IMG/VR virus record: IMGVR_UViG_3300023116_003953
Coordinates: 1-21,989 of that record
DNA: 21,989 nt
Source: a virus
Direction: 5' to 3' (one strand)
In this document: positions 14,906 through 21,989 of the stretch, piece by piece
Numbering within the stretch: the first letter of the stretch is position 1
Layout: every line of letters starts with the position of its first letter
The notes under the pieces: generated by a model
What the model was told of the DNA's origin: nothing
Database searches by the model: none
What the model saw: the letters and a program-made list of their open reading frames with translations, nothing else
Translations under genes and position numbers: made by a program

Positions 14906-15605
14906 CGAGTACTGTTATGGTGTCGTAAACAGGCTAAACCCAGAGGCACCAGTACCAGTACTAGATTGGGATACCACTGTTCGTAAGTTAGGAATGGCTG
15001 GTAATGTGCTACAAAACTTTCAAGCACTTGGTGTAGATTGTCACTATGACATTCTATATAAAGAAACAAAGAAACGTTACATAGACTCAAAGACTGGTCA
15101 ACAGATTGTAAGAGTTGATGTACCTCTAATAGAAGAAGAACATGATGAGCATCGGTTACACAACTTTAGTGATTATGATGCTGTCGTTATCTCTGATTAC
15201 AATAAAGGTTATGTCTCCACTTTTGCCATCCAAAGTATCTTAGAGAGTTACAACGGTCCAGTATTTATTGATACAAAGAAGCAAGACTTAAAACTATTTA
15301 ATAAAGCTTTTGTAAAGATAAATCAGTACGAGTATGAAAATAGAACATCTGATGCAAACAACATGATTGTTACGTTTGGGTCAGAAAAAGTCGTCTACAA
15401 GGATAAACTATACTTACCACCAAAAGTAGATGCACATGATGTTTGTGGGGCAGGAGACACCTTTTTAGCAGCTTTGGTGTACAACTACCTACAAACAGAC
15501 AGTATAGAAAAAGCTATTAAGTTTGCTATGAAAGCTGCTGCGGTAACTGTTCAACATGTCGGTGTGTATGCACCTCGTTTAGAGGAGATACAACATGCGG
15601 CTTAA
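14850..15605 (+). CDS. hldE: Stand-alone D-beta-D-heptose-7-phosphate kinase (HldE N-domain-like, PfkB family)
   Basis: A 251-residue ribokinase-fold enzyme matching the N-terminal half of HldE, which phosphorylates heptose-7-phosphate at O1. Key blocks are GDGCYDEYCYG, RLNPEAPVPVLDW (HldE has RISPEAPVPV), a GMAGNV substrate/lid motif in place of GGAANV, VISDYNKG, and the PfkB signature DVCGAGDTF with catalytic D203. It is shorter than the ~318-residue bacterial domain, mainly because the region after GMAGNV (part of the lid) is reduced. The ATG at 14850 is chosen over an upstream TTG at 14835 because GAGAGGA precedes it with suitable spacing and the protein then starts like its relatives. 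It overlaps the adenylyltransferase by 56 bases and the cupin gene by 11. Confidence 0.85.
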   Translation: MNQQQKPSKILLIGDGCYDEYCYGVVNRLNPEAPVPVLDWDTTVRKLGMAGNVLQNFQALGVDCHYDILYKETKKRYIDSKTGQQIVRVDVPLIEEEHDEHRLHNFSDYDAVVISDYNKGYVSTFAIQSILESYNGPVFIDTKKQDLKLFNKAFVKINQYEYENRTSDANNMIVTFGSEKVVYKDKLYLPPKVDAHDVCGAGDTFLAALVYNYLQTDSIEKAIKFAMKAAAVTVQHVGVYAPRLEEIQHAA

Positions 15606-15951
15606 TGGACATGTTAAAAAGGGTTGGGGGTCAGAACTGATATGGGCAACCAACGACAAGTATTGTGGTAAGTTTTTACATTTTAACGAGGGTGCTAAAT
15701 TTTCTATGCACTTTCACAGAGAGAAAGATGAGACTTGGTATGTCCTTAAGGGAAAATTTAAAGTTATCTATATTGATACAAAAGACGCAAGCACTCATGA
15801 AAAGACTCTTACAGCTGGTGATACGTGGCGTAACGAACCTCTGGTCCCGCATCAAATCATTTGTGAAACGGAAGGGACAGTAATCGAGGTATCTACTCCT
15901 GACTCGGTAGAAGATAACTATCGTGTAGGTCGAGGAGATAGCCAAAGATGA
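15595..15951 (+). CDS. Single-domain cupin, possible sugar-phosphate isomerase or epimerase
   Basis: A 118-residue cupin. Motif 1 fits the classic G-x5-H-x-H-x4-E-x6-G spacing exactly (GAKFSMHFHREKDE through LKG), giving His, His and Glu metal ligands. Motif 2 is GDTWRNEPLVPHQ with the fourth His. The overall look (GWGSELIWATNDKYCGK start; VIEVSTPDSVEDNYRVGR end) resembles small mannose-6-phosphate isomerase-like cupins in polysaccharide clusters. It overlaps the kinase by 11 bases and HldD by 4, with its own AGGAGA, so it belongs to the heptose operon. Its substrate is unknown. Because no GmhA gene is present, an aldose-ketose isomerase role is worth testing, but this is inference. Confidence 0.7.
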   Translation: MRLNGHVKKGWGSELIWATNDKYCGKFLHFNEGAKFSMHFHREKDETWYVLKGKFKVIYIDTKDASTHEKTLTAGDTWRNEPLVPHQIICETEGTVIEVSTPDSVEDNYRVGRGDSQR

Positions 15952-16718
15952 AAATACTAGTTACTGGAAGTAATGGGTTCATTGGTCAAAACATGGTCAA
16001 TGCACTTGAGCCACACCACGAGGTAGTTAAAAACGAATGGGGTATGTCGTTTCCCAAAGTAAAAGGGTTAGATTGGGTAATACACTTAGGGGCTATTAGC
16101 TCTACTACTGAGACAAATATCTCTCGTATATACAGACAGAATGTAGAGTTTTCTATTAAGTTGTATGAAGAGTGTATTAAACATAACGTTAAGTTTCAGT
16201 TTGCCTCCAGTGCTTCAGTTTACGGATTAAAGTCAGACTTCAAGGAGACATCTCCTATTGCTCCTCAGAACCATTATGCTCGTAGTAAGGCACTGTTTGA
16301 AAAGTATATAGAGCTTAGAAATGCTGATATCACTACTCAGATATTTAGATACTTCAACGTACATGGCCCCCACGAGGAACACAAAGGAAACCAAGCAAGT
16401 CCATTTACCAAGTTTATGTTCCAAGCTAAAACAACTGGTAAAATAAAACTGTTCGAAGGTTCTTCTAAGTATTTTAGAGACTTTATTCACGTAGGGAAAG
16501 TTGTCATGGACCACCAAAGATTTTTTGATGTAGGCGAGTCTGGTATATGGAACTTTGGAACAGGTAAAGCTCGTAGCTTCTACGATGTAGCCCTAGAGGT
16601 CTCAGGTAAGACTGGTGCAACTATAGAGTTTATTGATTTTCCAGATAATCTAAAAGGTAATTATCAAGAGTTTACTAAAGCAGACACATCAAAGCTTATA
16701 AAAACTCTGACATTGTAA
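15948..16718 (+). CDS. hldD: ADP-L-glycero-D-manno-heptose 6-epimerase (HldD)
   Basis: A 256-residue short-chain epimerase that converts ADP-D,D-heptose to ADP-L,D-heptose using bound NADP. The N-terminal GSNGFIG is the dinucleotide-binding motif. HldD-specific blocks follow: LGAISSTTE (E. coli GACSSTTE), FASSASVYG, NHYARSK with Y110 and K114, RYFNVHGPHEEHKG, LFEGSSKYFRDFIHVG, WNFGTGKARSF and the end block IEFIDFPDNLKGNYQEFTKAD. It is ~54 residues shorter than the E. coli enzyme (310), missing an N-terminal loop and the last ~35 residues after QEFTKAD. GAGGAGA precedes the start, which overlaps the cupin stop (ATGA). It is the last gene of the sugar cassette. Confidence 0.9.
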   Translation: MKILVTGSNGFIGQNMVNALEPHHEVVKNEWGMSFPKVKGLDWVIHLGAISSTTETNISRIYRQNVEFSIKLYEECIKHNVKFQFASSASVYGLKSDFKETSPIAPQNHYARSKALFEKYIELRNADITTQIFRYFNVHGPHEEHKGNQASPFTKFMFQAKTTGKIKLFEGSSKYFRDFIHVGKVVMDHQRFFDVGESGIWNFGTGKARSFYDVALEVSGKTGATIEFIDFPDNLKGNYQEFTKADTSKLIKTLTL

Positions 16719-16729
16719 GGTATTAAGGT

Positions 16730-19700
16730 ATGGATAACTATTTCAACAAAGAGACTGGGCAATATCATTACCAAGGAGAGGTATATGATGATGCTGCTTC
16801 ATACTCCAATGCTGTACAGGCTAACAGAGCTGAACAAGGTTTAGGAGGTTCTGGAACAAGTGCCTCAGAAACAGCATCTTCGGGTACGTCTAATAAGTTA
16901 TCAAACGTAGAAAAAATATTAGTAGATAAATATGGATGGACAGATCGTGGAGACGGAAGCCTTATAGCAAAAAGCACTGGTGAAGTATATGACCATGAAG
17001 CTGGCACATCTTTTGAAGAAAGACATGGACTAGCTAAAGACTATACACCAAGTTCTTCTAGCACAACAGATTTAGAATCTACCAGTACTACTAACAATCA
17101 ACTTAATAATCAACTAGAAGTTCCTAAGATGCACGTTGAGTTTCAACGTGATGCAAATGGCAATATAGAAAAAGATGCTAACGGCAAAAACATTGTAACT
17201 TCTTTTGGTGTAAAATATGCTGACGGTACTATTAGCTACACTGGTGCTGGACGTGAAGGTGTTTTAGAAGCAGAACGTCAACGTAGCCAAGTAAAAGAGT
17301 ATAATAAATACGTAAACGATGACAGAACTCGTGAAGACTTTGAGTCTGATGAGGCATACAACCACCATATGATTGTTAAAAACATTCGTATTGGTCAAGG
17401 TTCTTATAAAACTATAACTGATTTAAACGGTAATAGTACTCTTTATGCTCCAGGAAATATTGTCGTAGCTTCAGGCACTGCAGAACAAGTTAAAAACGAG
17501 TATCGTACTAGATCTAATAAACTTAATTTAGCTTTAACAAAAGCACAAAGTAAACCTTCCATAACTCCTTTTGGGGTAAGATATATGATGGAAGAGCAGG
17601 GGTATGCTTCTGAAAAAGATGTCTACAAAAAGCTTTATCAAGATTATAAAAACAGGGGTCAAGATCTTCAAAATATTTTAAATAACTGGGGAAATTTAGC
17701 AGTAGACCAAAATCTTGTAGGGGGTGCAGGATCAAAGTTTAGTAATGAAATGAGTTATCTATATGGGATAGCATTTCCCACACAAACAACTCAATATCAA
17801 GATTTTGATACTGAATTTGAAGCAGAGTTTGAGAATTTTAAAACTAAGTTTACTCTTCAAGACGATCCTACTTTTGCAAACTATGAAGAGTGGTATAAAG
17901 TTACTTTAGGTGGTGGGCAACCAAAAGAAGAAGAAGTAGAAGAAGATACTAGAACTATTACTACAGATACTTCTACAGGAACCACAACTCCAGGTACTGG
18001 AACCGATACTGGCGCAGGTACTGGAACTGGTACTACAACTCCTGAAGTTGTTATCCCTGACAGAACAAACACAGGTAGTGAAACTACAACATCAGGGGGC
18101 TTTGAGACATTTGTACAAAGTCCTGTAGCTACTCCTACCTCTGTACCAGGATTTCAAGATGAGTCTGGTAAGTACCCAGGTGCAGGTACAACTAATGTTG
18201 CAGTTAGTGCACCTGCTTCTGCAGTTCCAGGAAGTGTTACGACCTATAGTAACTATACGGGTACTACCATGCCAAACCTGACATCACAATCTCAAGGAGG
18301 TTACGGTGGTCAGGTTTTATATATTAATAAAGCCACAGGTCAACAGATGATGATTTCTGTAGATGCTGATGGTAACCCTACAGTGTACGTACCACCTGGA
18401 TTTGTAAAATCTGAAACTAACGTTGCAGCTGCCAGAGGTGGTGTAATTGGTATGGCTGAAGGTGGTGATGTACAACTTGCTAGAAAGTTCTTAGGCTTTG
18501 ATGGACCAGCAAGTCAGCTAGAAAACTTTCTTCAATCTAGCCCTGCTGCAGCAGCACGTATGGGTAAATATAAGCAAGCTATGTCGCAGATGGCACCTAA
18601 ACGTATGGGTGCACAGGGTGGTACAGATACAGGAACTGTAACTGCTAACGATGTAAACCCTGCGGTAGGCTCTACTATATACGACGAAAATGCTGGAACA
18701 GGAGAAACTTCTCTAGAACAATTTGGCATGATGCAGCAGAATCTGGTCAATCAGACCATGCAGCCAATGCAAGCTAACGTAGCTCAGATTAAACCAGAAT
18801 CAGCAGACTTTATTGGGGATACTGCAGGTCAAGCTTATACCTTAGCACCGATGCAAGATGCAACTTCAGTTGGAACTGTTTCTACAGTAAATCAACCTGA
18901 TGTAGCTGATGTGTCTACTTATGATCCAGCAACTGCTGCTGAAGGAGTTAAGACGGCTACACAAAACCTTACTCCAGTAACAGGTACACTTGGAGATAAA
19001 TCTCAAGTAACTGCAAAAGAACAAAAAACAAGTGCTGTATCAGATCTTGATGCAGAAACAGGTTCATCAGTAAGGGTAGCTGATGCTCAAGGCCCAGGTG
19101 GCACCGTACCTACTCGTACTTTAGACACTACTGAAGGTGCTAGTGAACTTATTTCTGGATCTGCTGTAGATCAAGGAGAAGTAGGTAAAGCATTTGGTAC
19201 TGGTGAAGTGCAAGCTGCATCTGTTCAGGATGAGTTATCAGGGTTAATGCAACAGTTTGAAGGTGGAGAGACTCCAGCTTGGGCTGCAGGTGCTATGAGA
19301 GGTGCTATGGCACAACTTGCAGCTAGAGGTCTTGGTGCTTCGTCTATGGCAGGTCAGGCAGTTATACAAGCTGCTATGGAGTCTGCACTACCTATTGCTC
19401 AAATTGATGCTGCTAATAAGCAACAGACAGCTCTGTTTAAAGCTCAGAAACGAGCAGAGTTCTTACAGCAAGACTTTGATCAAGAGTTCCAGACTAAAGT
19501 TATGAATGCTGCTAAAGTTTCTGAAATTGCAAACATGAACTTTACTGCAGAACAGCAGATTGCACTTGAAAACTCTCGTGCAGCTAACACAATGGAACTA
19601 CAAAACCTGTCTAACAAGCAAGCTCTTGTTATGGCAGAAGCTGCTGCATTGTCACAACTTGACATGGCTAACCTTAACAACCGTCAACAAGCTGCTGTAC

Positions 19701-20353
19701 AGAATGCACAGAACTTCTTGCAGATGGATATGGCTAACTTAAACAATGAACAGCAGACTTCTATGTTCAAGGCACAGCAGGTTATCCAGTCCTTGTTTAC
19801 TGATCAAGCTGCAGAAAATGCTGCTGCTCAGTTTAACGCATCTAGTGAGAACCAGTCTAACCAGTTCTTTGCAAACTTGTCTACTCAAGTTGGGCAGTAC
19901 AATGCCTCACAGACAAATGCAATGAACCAGTTTAATGCAAATGCTTCAAATGCTATGAAGCAGTTTAACTCTGAGATTCAGCAACAACGTGATCTGTTTA
20001 ATGCACAGAACGGTCTTGTAGTTGCACAGGCTAATGCCCAGTGGAGACAGAATATTGCTACACTGAACACTGCTGCACAGAACGAAAGTAATATGGATTT
20101 TGCCAAAACCATAAATGCTTTAACATCAACAAACCTAGACCAAATCTGGCAACGTGAACGTGATATCATGTCGTATGCATTTACTGCCGACGAGTCTGCT
20201 TTAGATAGAGCTTTAAAAATTGTTATGTCTGACAAAGATCTGCAAAAAGCTAGAGAGGCTATTGATGGGGAAAAAGATGCTGCTAAAACTCAATTTGGTA
20301 TGAGGTTCTTGTTTGGTACGTCTCCAGATGGTATACTTGGTGGTCTATTCTAG
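16730..20353 (+). CDS. Very large internal virion (probable DNA-ejection) protein
   Basis: A 1207-residue, Cys-free protein. The N-terminal ~400 residues are polar and mixed, followed by a Thr/Gly/Pro low-complexity linker (~404-445). A glycine-rich hinge RGGVIGMAEGGD near 569 leads to helical segments, then a long Thr/Ala-rich spacer. From ~850 it becomes strongly helical (AWAAGAMRGAMAQLAARGLG) and residues 888-1129 are eleven 22-residue Gln/Asn/Ala-rich repeats. The C-terminal ~78 residues are charged helix ending GILGGLF. Size, composition and place before a virion-type lysozyme resemble internal/ejection proteins of short-tailed marine phages, but I recognise no named family. GTAAGG 9 bases before the ATG acts as ribosome-binding site, overlapping the hldD stop. 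Confidence 0.65.
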   Translation: MDNYFNKETGQYHYQGEVYDDAASYSNAVQANRAEQGLGGSGTSASETASSGTSNKLSNVEKILVDKYGWTDRGDGSLIAKSTGEVYDHEAGTSFEERHGLAKDYTPSSSSTTDLESTSTTNNQLNNQLEVPKMHVEFQRDANGNIEKDANGKNIVTSFGVKYADGTISYTGAGREGVLEAERQRSQVKEYNKYVNDDRTREDFESDEAYNHHMIVKNIRIGQGSYKTITDLNGNSTLYAPGNIVVASGTAEQVKNEYRTRSNKLNLALTKAQSKPSITPFGVRYMMEEQGYASEKDVYKKLYQDYKNRGQDLQNILNNWGNLAVDQNLVGGAGSKFSNEMSYLYGIAFPTQTTQYQDFDTEFEAEFENFKTKFTLQDDPTFANYEEWYKVTLGGGQPKEEEVEEDTRTITTDTSTGTTTPGTGTDTGAGTGTGTTTPEVVIPDRTNTGSETTTSGGFETFVQSPVATPTSVPGFQDESGKYPGAGTTNVAVSAPASAVPGSVTTYSNYTGTTMPNLTSQSQGGYGGQVLYINKATGQQMMISVDADGNPTVYVPPGFVKSETNVAAARGGVIGMAEGGDVQLARKFLGFDGPASQLENFLQSSPAAAARMGKYKQAMSQMAPKRMGAQGGTDTGTVTANDVNPAVGSTIYDENAGTGETSLEQFGMMQQNLVNQTMQPMQANVAQIKPESADFIGDTAGQAYTLAPMQDATSVGTVSTVNQPDVADVSTYDPATAAEGVKTATQNLTPVTGTLGDKSQVTAKEQKTSAVSDLDAETGSSVRVADAQGPGGTVPTRTLDTTEGASELISGSAVDQGEVGKAFGTGEVQAASVQDELSGLMQQFEGGETPAWAAGAMRGAMAQLAARGLGASSMAGQAVIQAAMESALPIAQIDAANKQQTALFKAQKRAEFLQQDFDQEFQTKVMNAAKVSEIANMNFTAEQQIALENSRAANTMELQNLSNKQALVMAEAAALSQLDMANLNNRQQAAVQNAQNFLQMDMANLNNEQQTSMFKAQQVIQSLFTDQAAENAAAQFNASSENQSNQFFANLSTQVGQYNASQTNAMNQFNANASNAMKQFNSEIQQQRDLFNAQNGLVVAQANAQWRQNIATLNTAAQNESNMDFAKTINALTSTNLDQIWQRERDIMSYAFTADESALDRALKIVMSDKDLQKAREAIDGEKDAAKTQFGMRFLFGTSPDGILGGLF
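19391..20116 (+). repeat. Eleven 66-bp units encoding 22-residue helical repeats
   Basis: Without gaps, residues 888-1129 of the 1207-residue protein divide into eleven 22-residue units, the clearest being QLDMANLNNRQQAAVQNAQN.. and QMDMANLNNEQQTSMFKAQQ... Hydrophobic residues recur at the same places in each unit. Twenty-two residues equal two hendecads, a period used by long amphipathic helices and some coiled-coils. Confidence 0.75.
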
Positions 20354-20365
20354 TATAGTTAATGT

Positions 20366-20370
20366 AGGAA
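20366..20370 (+). promoter_or_regulatory. Ribosome-binding site fixing the lysozyme start
   Basis: AGGAA eight bases before the ATG at 20379, in the 25-base gap after the 1207-residue gene. It rules out a longer in-frame version that would begin inside that gene at 20313. Confidence 0.6.
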
Positions 20371-20378
20371 TAATAACA

Positions 20379-21098
20379 ATGTCAAATTTCAGTTACGGAC
20401 CCAGCTACTCAAAACTGATTGAAGCTCTTCAGTCTGGTGGACCAAATGCTTCTAGGGCACTCAAGTCAGCCAATGAGACTAGAGGACTTGCTATGCAGCC
20501 TAAAGCTGATTCTGAGTTAGAAGGGGACAGTATCTCTGCCAGAATCTTAGAAAGAATGAGAAGAGTCCAAAAAGATAATGAGGCACGTAAAGCATCCTAT
20601 ACAAGTCAAGATTCTGACGTATCTCCTACAACATCTGATGGGCCACCCTTAGAAGATCCAAGTGTAACTACTATAGGCAATATTGTAGATTTTATCATAG
20701 GTCAAGAAGGTTTCAAAGCACAAGCTTATGACGATCAGGGCAGGTACTCTATTGGTTACGGAACTAAAGGTAAAAAAGGCCAAACAATAACTGAAGAAGA
20801 AGCTAGAAAAGAACTTTTAAAAGAAGTTACAAAAGCTCGTACAATAGTCCTAAAAGCTAAACAAGAATTTGGTTATGACTGGTCAGAAAATCAGGTTGAT
20901 GCTTTGACAAGTTTCACTTATAATGCTGGTCAAGGAAACTTTAGAAAACTTATCACAGGTGACTCTGGAGATGACATCAGGGGGGATGAAGAAATCTCTG
21001 AAATGATGTTAGAGTATAACAGAGCAGGTGGTAAAGTTTTAGAAGGTTTGACAAAACGTAGACAAGCAGAAGCAGATCTATTTACGCAGGGGTATTAA
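20379..21098 (+). CDS. GH24 phage lysozyme with a long N-terminal extension
   Basis: A 239-residue protein. Residues ~1-100 are a polar, mostly helical extension without a signal peptide or membrane helix; residues ~105-239 form a T4-lysozyme-type (GH24) muramidase domain. The catalytic segment is EGFKAQAYDDQGRYSIGYGT: the Glu and, nine residues on, the Asp match T4 E11 and D20. The Thr of the triad is replaced by Ser and the D-to-S spacing is one residue shorter. ALTSFTYNAGQGNF and the terminal LTKRRQAEADLF helix also fit the family. The ATG at 20379 is chosen because AGGAA lies 8 bases upstream; an upstream in-frame TTG-type extension has none. Placed among internal virion genes, it may be either the endolysin or a virion lysozyme used during DNA entry. 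Confidence 0.85.
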   Translation: MSNFSYGPSYSKLIEALQSGGPNASRALKSANETRGLAMQPKADSELEGDSISARILERMRRVQKDNEARKASYTSQDSDVSPTTSDGPPLEDPSVTTIGNIVDFIIGQEGFKAQAYDDQGRYSIGYGTKGKKGQTITEEEARKELLKEVTKARTIVLKAKQEFGYDWSENQVDALTSFTYNAGQGNFRKLITGDSGDDIRGDEEISEMMLEYNRAGGKVLEGLTKRRQAEADLFTQGY

Positions 21099-21100
21099 TA

Positions 21101-21622
21101 ATGTCTTTAAAATTTGACAGGCCAGTGCCTGGGCAATCCTTAACAACAGAACCAAAAAATGCCCCTTATGAACGTCCACCAGAGATTGTAGATCCTATAG
21201 AGGCTATAGACTCCCACATTGAAAATCTTCTTCGTGATGGGGCTATGGAAGACATTCTCTACTTCCTAGAGTTTGGTGTAGACTTAGTTACTATTGTACA
21301 AGGCATACTTCGTAGTGCTGTAATGTCAGGTATCCATAGTATTGATGTAAGCCTAGTAATAGCCCCAGTACTGCATGAGTATATCAAAGGCTTTGCTGAT
21401 GCAGCAAACATCAAGTATGAAGAAGGCTTTGAAGATAAAGAAGGTAAGGCTGCTATCTCTTATCAAAGAGATGTTGCTCGTGCTAAAAAGTTTATGAATG
21501 AACTTCGTGAACAAGAAGGTGAAGACATTCCTACTACAATGGAAGAGCTAAAAGAAGAGCCTGAAGAGTTACCTGCAGTAGAAGAAGAACCAGCTAAAAC
21601 TGGTCTAATGGCGAGGGCATAA
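21101..21622 (+). CDS. Conserved-looking phage protein of unknown function
   Basis: A 173-residue protein. The opening (MSLKFDRPVPGQSLTTEP, then NAPYERPPEIVDP) has the look of a conserved phage motif that I associate with virion genes of marine phages, but no function is known to me. The middle (~45-110) is predicted helical with hydrophobic stretches such as FGVDLVTIVQGILRSAV and VSLVIAPVLHEYI, which are amphipathic rather than clear membrane spans. The last ~35 residues are strongly acidic (EELKEEPEELPAVEEEP). It starts two bases after the lysozyme stop with AGGGG upstream and is followed two bases later by another gene, so it belongs to the same late transcript. Confidence 0.6.
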   Translation: MSLKFDRPVPGQSLTTEPKNAPYERPPEIVDPIEAIDSHIENLLRDGAMEDILYFLEFGVDLVTIVQGILRSAVMSGIHSIDVSLVIAPVLHEYIKGFADAANIKYEEGFEDKEGKAAISYQRDVARAKKFMNELREQEGEDIPTTMEELKEEPEELPAVEEEPAKTGLMARA

Positions 21623-21624
21623 AG

Positions 21625-21989
21625 ATGGGATTAAGTTGGATCGGTGCTAATAGATGGGCAGACGAAGTAATACAAAATAAAAAAGACCAAGAGGAGTTTA
21701 ACAATAGAGTTAGACTTCAACGTGAAGAAGGCATTTTAGCCAGCTATATCAAGAACAGTGGACCTTCTGGCACTGGTACTAATAAAAGTACAAGTGCTAT
21801 TGAAAAAGCAACAAAACTCCAAGATAGAATTGACGATTTAAACATCAGTGACGAAGGTCTGAGAGGGTATTTTGACAACATTCTATCAGACCCTTATGCA
21901 GCTGCTGATGTTATGGATTTTCTAGAAGATCAAGCTAAGAACTACGATAGGGTTATCAAGCTTCAGGATTTACCTAATATAATTAATAT
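21625..21989 (+). CDS. N-terminal part of an unrecognised phage protein (3' end outside window)
   Basis: An ATG at 21625, seven bases after GAGGG and two bases after the previous stop, opens a frame that stays open to the window end (121 complete codons). The product starts MGLSWIGANRWADEV, continues with a charged helical region rich in Lys, Gln and Glu, a Gly/Ser/Thr linker (SGPSGTGTNKSTS) and a second helical part (GYFDNILSDPYAAADVMDFL). No Cys, no signal peptide and no familiar motif are visible. It could be another internal virion protein, judged only from its neighbours. Confidence 0.65.
   Translation, partial: MGLSWIGANRWADEVIQNKKDQEEFNNRVRLQREEGILASYIKNSGPSGTGTNKSTSAIEKATKLQDRIDDLNISDEGLRGYFDNILSDPYAAADVMDFLEDQAKNYDRVIKLQDLPNIIN

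Noticed and set aside
14581-15090. A 169-codon reverse-strand open frame opposite the adenylyltransferase and kinase genes.
   Set aside because: It lies opposite two well-recognised enzyme genes, has no recognisable domain and no start signal.

Overview
The window looks like the late (structural) region of an AT-rich tailed dsDNA bacteriophage, probably marine and probably short-tailed. It has a head-to-tail connector gene, a tail hub/stabilization gene, long repeat-built tail-fibre genes, a tail-fibre chaperone, a very large repetitive internal virion protein and a GH24 lysozyme, packed with gaps of a few bases or 1-4 base overlaps. No tRNA, integrase, transposon or CRISPR array is visible. 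The host cannot be named from the sequence, but the ADP-heptose genes point to a Gram-negative host with heptose-containing lipopolysaccharide.

Layout. Positions 1-329 hold the end of a virion protein, followed by a possible weak terminator. Positions 390-2659 hold two tail-connector genes. Positions 2660-11165 form the host-recognition block: a 1034-residue fibre, a 514-residue cysteine-rich protein, a 249-residue small fibre, an 879-residue extremely cysteine-rich protein and a tail assembly chaperone. The two cysteine-rich proteins carry about 34 and 78 cysteines, while the neighbouring structural proteins have essentially none. This is the most unusual feature of the window.

Positions 11162-16718 are an accessory sugar cassette behind a good sigma70-like promoter. 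It contains a GT9 heptosyltransferase, a NodU/CmcH-type carbamoyltransferase, a heptose-bisphosphate phosphatase (GmhB, the only reverse-strand gene), a stand-alone heptose-1-phosphate adenylyltransferase and a stand-alone heptose-7-phosphate kinase (a split HldE in reversed order), a cupin, and an ADP-heptose epimerase (HldD). Together they cover ADP-L-glycero-D-manno-heptose synthesis except the first isomerase (GmhA), plus transfer and possible O-carbamoylation of the heptose. The likely purpose is to remodel host LPS during infection or, more speculatively, to decorate phage proteins.

Positions 16730-21989 return to virion genes: a 1207-residue internal protein ending in eleven 22-residue helical repeats, the GH24 lysozyme, a conserved-looking acidic-tailed protein of unknown role, and the start of another unrecognised gene that runs off the window. 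All functional calls rest on reading motifs by eye; no database search was possible.
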